Shown: in pieces, positions 36,701 through 45,239 of the stretch
How positions within the stretch are numbered: the stretch's first letter is position 1
Layout of the letters: each line of letters starts with the position of its first letter
Source of the DNA: Paraphaeosphaeria minitans
Lineage: Eukaryota > Ascomycota > Dothideomycetes > Pleosporales > Didymosphaeriaceae
Direction: 5' to 3'
Length of the DNA: 64,000 nucleotides
Assembly: GCA_015832175.1 (NCBI GenBank)
Contig: WJXW01000003.1
Span: 2,542,001-2,606,000 of the forward strand
The notes under the pieces: generated by a model
Told to the model about the DNA's origin: nothing
Databases searched by the model: none
The model's input: only the letters and a program-made list of their open reading frames with translations
Position numbers and translations under genes: made by a program

Positions 36701-38560
36701 ATTAAAGATAGCAGCGTATTTTGCTAGTTCTAGAGGGAGAGTTCTGCTATCTTTAGTAAGGCCTAGCCCTACTATATTATAGGGGGGTAAAAGTCCTACT
36801 ATATAAGGAAGCGTTATTGTAAGTATCTAAGTAATATCCTAGAGTAAAGTTAAGAATACCTTTTTTTAGTCTTTATCTAGAGTATTAAAGGGTGTTACAT
36901 TATTCTCCTTATCTACTAGTATAGTAAGGAGGCCCCGCCTCTTTACCACCTAGGTGTTAAGAGCGATAAGACCCCTAGCTACGCTAATTATAATTTTACT
37001 ACTATAGATATCTACTACTACCCTAGACTTGGCTAGCTAGGGGGCCCCTAGGATTATATTCTAGTAGAGGTTAGGGATTACATAAGCGTAAAGGGTCTAT
37101 TACTATCTAGATATATTATAAGGCACTACTACTATCTCTATAATAAGGGTCTATAGTAATAACCTAGCGGCCTATTCTAGCTCCTAGGCTAGGATTGTAA
37201 TGCGCTATAGTAAGAGTAATCTACTAGTCTAGGGCTAATTACTGCGAAGTATTCACACCCTATATTAATTAGGGCCTCTATATACTGTGTGCTATTAAGG
37301 AAGATATAGAGGGTAGAAGTAGGCCTATTTATACCTACTCTAGCCCTAGCCACTCTAACTATCGCAGCTTGCCCTAATTATACCTCTATTAATGCTATTA
37401 CGCTTAGCCCCTGTATTAGCACTAGACTAGGGGCTATTCTTTTCCTAACTAGATACTTATTTTATTATACTAAAGTTAGGTTATAATTACCTAGAGTAAA
37501 ACTACATTAGGGTAGGCTCTAGCTATATAGTTAGGCTTACTATAGTAAGTGTACACGCCTATATTCTAGTGTTACTAGAAAATATATTTAGGTATCTAGT
37601 TTAGGCGCTACTTACCCACCTCTCTACTAGCTTAGGGCTAGGTTAAGGTTAAAGCTACTATAGGAGTTATATAGACATTACTATTACTATTCTTAAGAGG
37701 GGGCTAGCTACCCTTATAGAAAGTAGCTTAAGTAGTGAGCTTGTCTTCTAGGGCCTCTATTTTAAGGTCTGCCGCGATCTGTAAAAACCTAGTAATAGCT
37801 ATATTATAGTCCCTTTTAGGAATGTCGCAGTTAAGGGTAACTATATAGATATTACACTAGATTACGCAGTGTAACTTACGTAGTTTCTTAGCGTTACCCT
37901 ACTAGCTGCTGCCTACCTCTACTAAGGTCTATTTAAAGCAGACATAAAAGTTACAGAAACTCTTTCTAGGGCCTTACCTAATTATATTAAGGCGTGCTTT
38001 AGCCTTTTACTAGGCGTATTTATTAGTGTACACAAAGGTAAGGTACTATATAAATGTCTATAGGTTAAACTAGCTGTCTACTCCCCTAGTTTAGTAGAAG
38101 GCTGCTACTGTGTTCTAAGGACTATTATCTAGACAGTCCTATATTAGCGCCTATTCTTTTTAGGGGGAGCTAATAAACTGCTTATTAGCCTAGAGCTTAT
38201 AATCTATTATAACCTTTTAGGCCCTAAACTGTGTTTTTAAGTCCCTAAACTTAGTTAGGCTTAAGAGTAGTTTACGCTATAGGATTAGCTAGTCTATACT
38301 AGTAAATAGGGATCTACCCCCTATAGTAGAGGTGGATAGGCCTAGGGTAGTGCTAGTATAGGCCTATTAGTATATAAAGAGCTTGCGTAGCTCTTTATTC
38401 TAGAGTTATAGTGTTTATATAGTAGAGCGGTCTTTATCTCTAGTAGTAATTAAGTTCTGCAGTTGTTCTACTAACTTAGCGATATTAGAGGCATCTATTA
38501 GTAGGTTATTCTAGACTCTATTACGTTTCTCTGTTCCTTTAAACGACTCTTTTCTAAAAG
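33780..38560 (-). pseudogene. decayed gag-pol of gypsy G2
   Basis: Minus-strand polyprotein remnant parallel to that of G3: gag next to the 5' LTR, reverse transcriptase near 36121-36165, integrase, and the end near 33780. Interrupted throughout by TAG/TAA. Confidence 0.75.
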
Positions 38561-38572
38561 ACCTAGAATTTA
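38561..38572 (-). other. candidate self-primer binding site of gypsy G2
   Basis: The 12 bases ACCTAGAATTTA (plus strand) lie one base inside the 5' LTR and are exactly complementary to 38629-38640 within that LTR. This matches the Tf1/sushi self-priming arrangement; no tRNA 3'-end complement (TGG start) is visible. Confidence 0.55.
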
Positions 38573-38573
38573 A

Positions 38574-38766
38574 TGTTATAGGCTAGCCTTAGAGAATAAA
38601 CAGAACTATAAGTGCCAAATATAAAGGATAAATTCTAGGTATTAAGTCTCTATAGGGGGGTGTGCTGCTTATAAGAAGAGTTTTCCTTATTAGGTCCACT
38701 TCTTTTAGGGCAGTTCCTTTCCTTAAGATCCTTCTAAAGGCTAGGGCTATACCCTAGCCCATTACA
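38574..38766 (-). repeat. 5' LTR of gypsy G2
   Basis: 193 bp, plus strand TGTTATAGG...CCATTACA. It contains TAAATTCTAGGT at 38629-38640, the complement of the primer site just outside the LTR. Confidence 0.9.
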
Positions 38767-39432
38767 CTACTCTTTAAACTAGGTCTTAGGACTTTATCTT
38801 ACCTACTTAGCCTTCTTAAGATAAGCGCAGTATAAAGCTTAAACATTAGTCTATATAGCTTTTTTATTTAGTGCGAGATCTTCCTTTAAGAGTTAAATTA
38901 GAGACTAAAGCGTAGTATAGCGTGTATTAACTAAAGTGATTATAGTAGGAGTAAGTAGATTAGGCGATACTATAGCGTTTACCTAAGTCTAGAAATTCTA
39001 TATCTTAGTATAGTCTACTTGCTAGTCTAAAACTACTACTCCATATTCTACTATTTATAAAGAAAAGCTCTTTTTATCTATTTTATACTTAGTAAGCTCT
39101 TCTTTATATAATTAAATACTTACTATAGAGACTATATCCGCAATTAGTAATAGTTTCTATAGGAGTAAAGGTTGTTCTAGCTTTGCGTAATTAATTACTA
39201 GAGCGTTAATCGCCTTTAGGTTAATTTAGTTCTAGATTCCTTTTAAGTTTACTTAGAATTAAAGCTAGACAAACTAGTAGGGCTAGCTAGCGCAATTAAT
39301 AAGCTGTACTTTTACTATTTTAACAATTTTTATAATTAGAAATAGGGGGGTTATATCGTAGAGAGGTTCTAAATAGAGTGTTGTATAATAATTTAAGCGT
39401 TACTAAGTAAGTAGGGAGAATTATCCTATATT

Positions 39433-39452
39433 CTAAGCGCCAGGCTTATAAC
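39433..39452 (-). other. primer binding site of copia A (half tRNA-iMet type)
   Basis: Directly inside the 5' LTR the minus strand reads GTTATAAGCCTGGCGCTTAG. Allowing for RIP (TGA to TAA) it resembles the complement of the anticodon stem-loop of eukaryotic initiator tRNA-Met (CAU anticodon inside CUCAUAAC), the internal priming site known from Drosophila copia and relatives. Confidence 0.6.
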
Positions 39453-39647
39453 TATTATAGTAAAAAGGGCTTAAACTATTATAGGATATTTAGGAGCAGA
39501 GTTATAAAGAATACAAATAGCTAATTGTAGGAAAGGATGCCAAAAGGGCAGACTATATACAAAAGAAACGAGCCTCTTAGCAAGAATCCCGTGATATAAA
39601 TTAGTGGATCTAGAAAGAATCACGGAAGTAAGTGTTTTACTTTAATA
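39453..39647 (-). repeat. 5' LTR of copia A
   Basis: 195 bp, plus strand TATTATAG...TTTAATA; the terminal TG and CA have become TA through RIP. ATTTA follows at 39648-39652. Confidence 0.88.
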
Positions 39648-40199
39648 ATTTAACACTTCTAGAATTAAATAATACAGTTTAGTGGCCTAGAAAATAAAAA
39701 AGGTTATAGTTTATTAATAATTTAGAGTACTAGAGCTTTAGTAGCTTTAGGTTTTAGTAAGAGAGTTTAAAATAAAAACCTAAATATCTAAATTACTATG
39801 TTTTATAAACTTTTTTAAAAAATATAAATAGTATATGTAGTGCTTTAGGCTATGTAATATCCACTCTAGTTTCTAATATATACTTATATTCTTCTAATTT
39901 ATTAGTTATTAAGATTATAGTAGCCTCTTAACATTAAATCCCTTAATATAAGCTTTCATATTTTAAATTTAAAAAAAACAAAGAAGCTATATAGTAGATA
40001 ATATTAGTATATGTATTATATATATTTTAAAAGTCTTTATTTCCTAGTTCTAGCTAGTTTATTTATAGAATCCTAGAAGCACGTTTATTTAGAATTTTAA
40101 TATCTTTATTTCTAGATTTCCTATAATAATTATAAATAGTGCGTTTTGTAGAACTTGTTTCTCCATATTAAATATATTTCCTAGGACTTACGTAATTAT

Positions 40200-40340
40200 G
40201 CTAGGCGTTCTAGGCGTGCTAGGCATGCGTAAAATATATAGAAAACACACTACGCATGCCTACTATGTCCGCCCTACCTACTCTACCCACCCTGCCTGCC
40301 CTGCCTACCTACCTAGACCTACCTACCACGCACGCCCACC
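40200..40340. repeat. GC-rich island (right member of an inverted pair)
   Basis: Contains GGCATGCG, CGCCCTACC, CCTGCCTGCCCTGCC, CTAGACCTACCTACCACGC. Read on the minus strand it resembles 17979-18150, including GTGGTAGGTAGGTCTAG followed by GGTAGGCAGGGCAGG. Confidence 0.65.
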
Positions 40341-40590
40341 CTATAGTATAAATAATATAGCATCCTGCTAGGCGCCTAATATAAGTGCTATATATCTACC
40401 TCGGCCTACTAGGTTTAGTACGCCTACCTACCCTATAGTAGAAATAATATAGAACTCTGCTAGGCGTCTAGTATAAGTAGTATATATATACCTAGGCCTA
40501 CTAGGCGTATTCCGACTATCTAGCCTATAGTGTAAATAATATAGGATTCTGCTAGGCGCCTAGTATAAATAGTATATATAGTATCTATAC
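40341..40590. repeat. 92-bp tandem repeat, about 2.7 copies
   Basis: Units begin with CTATAG at 40341, 40433 and 40525, exactly 92 bp apart. Each has AAATAATATAG and CTGCTAGGCGYCTA at the same offsets. The third copy is incomplete. Confidence 0.85.
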
Positions 40591-40819
40591 ACTATGTATA
40601 GTAAACCTTTTTAAACTTATAAGTTTTTATAATATACTTTTATTTTCTTTAGTATTTTTTACTACTTTATATTCTACTTAGCTTTTATTTTAACTTTTAT
40701 TACTCTCGCTTTAATAGCCCTTTCTAATTATTATAATACACTATATAGTTTAAAGCACGCTTATACTAATAATAAATAAAACATTACTCTTTATAGTTTA
40801 ATACCTAGGACGCGTGTAG

Positions 40820-41034
40820 TGTAAAATCTAGTTCTAGGTAATTGTATTTGCTTTACAATAGGATAGATAGTAAAAAAATAACTTAATTATATAAAATAGA
40901 ATAATACTTAACTTCTATAAAGTTAGGGCGTAGTGTAGGTATTACGTAGTTAGCTTACTTAGCGCACAGGCCCCTTATAGGGTCTTGGCGCTAGATTTAT
41001 AACATTATAATAATATTATAATCTTTCCATTACA
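40820..41034. repeat. repeat D1, probable LTR of a further family
   Basis: About 215 bp, TGTAAAATCTAG...CCATTACA (TG...CA ends). It matches a split copy, D2, at 41580-41648 plus 44771-44917. The flanks do not give matching target-site duplications, so solo LTR versus element end is undecided. Confidence 0.55.
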
Positions 41035-41085
41035 CCTAGTTATAATAGGATAGTTAAGAAGTAGAAACTAATTAATAAAGCTAAC

Positions 41086-41579
41086 TGTCTATACAGTAGA
41101 TTGTATAAGTAGCACTAAGTAAAGTAGGGCCCTGCCTACCTATAGGGGCCCGCATAATGGCCCACTGCTTAGGGTAGCGCTAAGAGGCAAAGACTTTATA
41201 AGGTTCTTAGTGCCCCTTTATACAATAGATAAAACGTAATTAATTAAACCTACTTCTTACCCTTTGTATAATAGTATACTATTAACCCTTAAATGCTTAA
41301 TTATAGATTAAGCCAAACCTACACTAATTAGTAGTTAATTCTAATTAACTATAAACTAGTAAGGTCTAAAGACAGAGCGCCCTATAAGCTAGATGCGTAG
41401 GCTCTATATTATTACCTTTACTAGAGATTAAATTTTAGATTATATTATAAGTAGAAATAAAGCGCGCACATTTATAAAGAGTCGCACGATCTAGTCTAAG
41501 CTATCCTATAGGAAGAAAGGAGATAGTGAACCCCTTTACAACCCTAAAAAATATATTATATAATTAAACTAGCGATAAC
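41086..41579 (+). mobile_element. 5' fragment of a C-family element (C2)
   Basis: A 238-bp LTR (41086-41323, TGTCTATACAG...CCTACA) followed by internal sequence that parallels the region after the 5' LTR of C1 (from 41961), up to about 41579 where repeat D2 begins. The LTR holds only one copy of the 74-bp internal unit. The 3' part is absent. Confidence 0.7.
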
Positions 41580-41648
41580 TATAAGGTCTAGTTATAGGTA
41601 ATAGTACTTACTTTACACTAGAAAGGATAGTGAAAGAATAACTCTAGT

Positions 41649-41960
41649 TGTCCATACAGTTTATTGTACAAATAGCACTAAGTGAAATAGGGGCCTACCT
41701 ACCTATAGGGACCCGCATAAGGACCCACTACTTAGGTTAGCGCTAAGAGGCAGAGACTTTATAAGGCCTTGCCTACCTATAAGGACCTGTATAAGGACCC
41801 CCTACTTAGGTTAGCGCTAAGAGGCAGAGACTTTATAAAGCCCTTAGTGCCCCTTTGTATAATAAACAAGACGTAATTAATTAAACCTACTTCTTACCCT
41901 TTGCACGATAGTATACTATTAACCCTTAAATGCTTAATTGCAGATTAAGCCAAACTAACA
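41649..41960 (+). repeat. 5' LTR of C1
   Basis: 312 bp with two copies of a 74-bp internal unit (CCTACCTATARGGACC...AGAGACTTTATAA). Confidence 0.85.
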
Positions 41961-42639
41961 CTAATTAGTAGTTAATTCTAATTAACTATATACTAGCAAG
42001 GTCTAAAGACAAAGCGCCCTATAAGCTAGATGCGTAGGCTCTGTATTATTACCTTTACTAGAGATTAAATTTTAGATTATATAATAAGCAGAAATAAAGC
42101 GTATACATCTGTAAAGAGTCGCACGATCTAGTCTAAGCTATTCTATAGAAAAGAAAGGAGATAATACCTTTACTAGAGATTAAATTTTAGATTATACAAT
42201 AAGTAGAAATAAAGCGCGCACATCTATAAAGAGTTATATAATTTAGTCTAAGCTATTCTATAGAAAAGAAAGGAGATAGTAAGCACATTTACAACCCTAA
42301 AAAACACGTCGCATAATTAAACTAGCGACAACTAAACGCAGACACGTCGCACAACTAAGAAAAATAATAATAACATAGCCTTAAGACTAGGAGACTTCCT
42401 AGAAAAACTATAACCTAAGGACGTCGCGCAATAATTAATACTACCTCCTTAGTAAAAAGATAAAGTAACATAGCTTTAATAAGTAGAAGAAGTAATAAAT
42501 ATTAAGGCTATTACCTTAAGAAGAGAGATCGCACAAAAGTACTAAGTAGATAGAGTAAATTTACACAGCTACTCACCCCCTTCTCTAAAACAGCTAAACA
42601 CTTATATAGTGTACATAATTACGCAATATCGCGCGAGCA

Positions 42640-44100
42640 GCCTTAAAAGTAAAGAGGTAATTTCTTTTTTTACTAAAGACTTTAACAACTAGAAGGAGAA
42701 AACCTTTAATAAGATTAGTTGTGTAGTAAAAAAAGAGCTTATTACTTTTCTTATAAAAGAAGGCTTTGTTGCTACTAATTCTATAACAAAGGACACCTAT
42801 GCAAAGAAACTCTTTAAACTATTATAGCTTAACTATAAGCTATAGACCCTTTGCACAATAACGCTATAACTATAACCTAAACTACTTCGCACGATTCTAA
42901 TAATATAACCTACACTATTTATAGGTAATGTATATATACATAGAGCACAGCTAGGGCCTATCCCTATACGTATAAGGACAGAGACACTATATATAGAGCC
43001 ACACTAGTAGCAGTAGCCTAAAACCTAGACTGCTTTTGCCTAATAAACTACATTATACAAAGAGGCTAGACACTCCTAGTCTCCTTAATAACTAGGAGAT
43101 TATACTTATATTTAGCTAGACAAGATTATTCTCTTTTAGAAGGCTTAGAGTAAAGAGAATAACTACACTAGTAAGCTGTATAATATCTTAGTAGATAAGA
43201 TAAAAGTCTTTAGAGAACTATACTATAGGCTAGGCATACTATAAGACTAGTATATAAACATTTTCCTAGGAATCCTTTCTAATTGTGCGAGTACCTACTA
43301 CCTACACAACATTAGACTAGGACTTCTATAGGATAAATTATATAACAGACTAAATAGGCACTTTAATACTAGTGTTAATTATAATTAGTACTAGATAGAC
43401 TAGACTACTCTTACCTTTAAACGCTATAAAAGGGATAATCTAGCTGCTACATCGTATAAGGCCTTAGAAGTAATAATTAATAAGCTTACTTTAGCCTAAA
43501 GGGCTCTTAGATAAGGCTTTAGTAGTAAACTATAACTATACACTACTATTATACAAGTATACTATAGCTATCCTAACTTTAAATAAGCTATATTTAACCT
43601 AAAAAACATAGTAGAAGGCTTACTTAGCGACCTTTGTGCGTTACTCTAAGTTACTAAAGATAGGAAGAAGTTATAGTTTCTCTAAAATAGTAAAGAGGTG
43701 TACTACACTAATTAACAATACAATAATTCTAATTATATAAAAGGATCTAGCCTCTCTAGAGGCAGATTAACCTTTAGACTAAAAAGAAGAGGTAACTTTA
43801 GAAGTTTAAGCTCTCGCACGAAGTAGAAATGCTTTATATACTATAAAGAAGGATGCTAGTCCACTAACTATCTACTAAGGGATACCTAGTAAGCTAGAAG
43901 GTAATACATGTTATTGTACACTAACTTCTACAAATATAAACCCTCTGCTATAAATATACAAGTATATATCCTTAACTTTAAAGGAGAGCTAGAGGAAGAA
44001 GACTATTGCATAAAAGAGGAGGAAGATAAATAAGACTAATAAAGTAATAAAGAAGAAGCATAGAAGGCTACTTTATACCTTACTTTTACTATATACCTTT
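42640..44100 (+). pseudogene. decayed gag of element C1
   Basis: Plus-strand frame fragments such as VVKKELITFLIKEGFVATN followed by KDTYAKKLFKLL, and near 43830-43880 CFIYYKEGC.STNY, which fits a CCHC-type knuckle (C-x2-C-x4-C...H) of the kind seen in copia-type gag proteins of ascomycetes after RIP of Cys and His codons to Tyr. An acidic stretch follows. No protease or RT. Confidence 0.6.
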
Positions 44101-44453
44101 ATTATATAACTAGGAGCGATCCTTCTATACCTACTTACTAAGACCTAGCGCTAAGCATTATATTACTTAACACTCTACCTTCTGTTTGCGTATAAAATAT
44201 ATGCCTAGAAAGAGCCTTATCGCGCAATGTGACTCTACTACTATGCGAAGGGGTAGAGTAAGAACTAAGTAAGTTAGCTGTTACTACCTATTTACATAAG
44301 AGTAGGTGCAAATAGGACCTCTACTATATAGCAACACTGCACCTACCTTACAACCTGTTCTAATAGGGGAAGGCTAACTGTATAGATAGAGAAGGATAGG
44401 AAAGGGAAAGCGTATAATAGATATAAGCTATTGCACAAAAGAAAAGTTACTAG

Positions 44454-44765
44454 TGTCTATATAGTTTATTATATAAATAGCACTAAGTAAAATAGGGGTC
44501 TACTTACCTATAAGGACCCGCATAAGGACCCACTACTTAGGTTAGCGCTAAGAGGCAGAGACTTTATAAGGCCTTACCTACCTATAAGGACCTGCATAAG
44601 GACCCCCTGCTTAGGTTAACGCTAAGAGGCAGAGACTTTATAAAGCCCTTAGTGCCCCTTTGTACAATAGACAAGACGTAATTAATTAAACCTACTTCTT
44701 ACCCTTTGCACGATAGTATACTATTAACCCTTAAATGCTTAATTGCAGATTAAGCCAAACCAACA
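44454..44765 (+). repeat. 3' LTR of C1
   Basis: 312 bp with two copies of the 74-bp unit, same length as the 5' LTR; followed by CTAGT. Confidence 0.85.
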
Positions 44766-45019
44766 CTAGTAATATTAATAGAATAATACTTATTTTATAT
44801 AGAGTTAGTGTATAGTGTAGGTTTTACGCAGCTAGCTTACTTAGCGTATAGGCCCTCTATAAGGCCTTAGCGCTAGATACTATAACACCATAATAATATT
44901 ATAATCTACCTATTATAGAACCTCCCCCTCTAGCTGTAGTCCTCTGCAGCATACTACAGCCTTAATAAAAACCTCACCCTCTAGGAAAGGAAAAGAGTGT
45001 TTATAAAAGTGTATATTAT

Positions 45020-45024
45020 ATATG
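45020..45024. repeat. target-site duplication ATATG (left) of copia B
   Basis: ATATG precedes the 5' LTR and recurs at 52093-52097. Confidence 0.85.
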
Positions 45025-45218
45025 TGTTAAAGTAAACACTCACTTCCGTGATTCTTTCTAGATCCACTAATTTATATCACAGGATTCTTACTAAGAGGCT
45101 CGTTTCTTTTATATATAGTCTGCCCTTTTAGCATCCTTTCCTATAATTAGCTATTTGTATTCTTTATAACTCTACTCCTAAATATCCTATAATAGTTTAA
45201 GCCCTTTTTACTACAACA
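45025..45218 (+). repeat. 5' LTR of copia B
   Basis: 194 bp, TGTTAAAG...CTACAACA, less mutated than the 3' copy. Confidence 0.9.
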
Positions 45219-45236
45219 GTTATAAGCCTAGCGCTT
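45219..45236 (+). other. primer binding site of copia B (half tRNA-iMet type)
   Basis: GTTATAAGCCTAGCGCTT directly follows the 5' LTR and matches the site in copia A. After allowing RIP changes (TGA to TAA, CCCAG to CCTAG) it fits the complement of the initiator tRNA-Met anticodon arm. Confidence 0.6.
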
Positions 45237-45239
45237 AGA

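Larger units (their letters stand above)
31631..38766 (-). mobile_element. Ty3/gypsy chromovirus G2, nested in copia A, RIP-degraded
   Basis: Two 193-bp LTRs (31631-31823 and 38574-38766) with TSD CTACT; total 7136 bp. The reverse transcriptase box reads IAYLDNVLIY on the minus strand at about 36165-36121, so the 5' LTR is at the right. G3 at 58080 is a second copy in opposite orientation and clarifies the domain order (gag, zinc knuckle, RT, RNase H, integrase, chromodomain). About 1.9 kb between the end of pol (about 33760) and the 3' LTR is occupied by an antisense frame and a 21-bp palindrome. Copy B of copia has the uninterrupted target sequence. Confidence 0.9.
18364..39647 (-). mobile_element. 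Ty1/copia retrotransposon A, RIP-degraded, with two nested gypsy insertions
   Basis: The ends are 195-bp LTRs (18364-18558 and 39453-39647) flanked by ATTTA. The LTRs read TGTTAAAG...CAACA on the minus strand, so the 5' LTR is at the right. Copia DNA occupies 18559-18863, 25611-31630 and 38767-39452; the rest is G1 and G2. Removing the insertions leaves about 7.4 kb, close to the 7.07 kb of copy B. Reverse transcriptase lies near 28075-28120 on the minus strand, where the YVDD-box position reads YINNILLL after RIP. A purine tract (CCTAGGGGGTG, 18559-18569 complement) abuts the 3' LTR and a tRNA primer site abuts the 5' LTR. All frames are stopped, so the element is dead. Confidence 0.88.
39653..40819. 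other. AT-rich RIP-affected spacer
   Basis: No coding frame or element end is recognised. The first 500 bp are extremely A/T-rich; a GC-rich island (about 40200-40340) and a 92-bp tandem repeat follow. The spacer continues the DNA interrupted by copia A at 18363. Confidence 0.55.
41649..44765 (+). mobile_element. non-autonomous gag-only LTR retrotransposon C1
   Basis: Two 312-bp LTRs (41649-41960 and 44454-44765; TGTCYATA...CCAAACYAACA) and TSD CTAGT (41644-41648 and 44766-44770). Total 3117 bp, internal part about 2.5 kb. The only coding trace is a gag-like frame; no reverse transcriptase or integrase motif was found, and the space is too short for them. A purine-rich run (about 44382-44412) precedes the 3' LTR. 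It would have needed proteins of an autonomous relative. Confidence 0.82.
41580..44917. repeat. repeat D2, split by element C1
   Basis: 41580-41648 and 44771-44917 together give about 216 bp matching D1. The interruption is exactly element C1 plus one copy of its target-site duplication. The left edge directly abuts the broken internal part of C2. Confidence 0.55.

Noticed and set aside
40341..40590. CRISPR-like array
   Set aside because: The 92-bp units are contiguous without unique spacers, and the genome is fungal.
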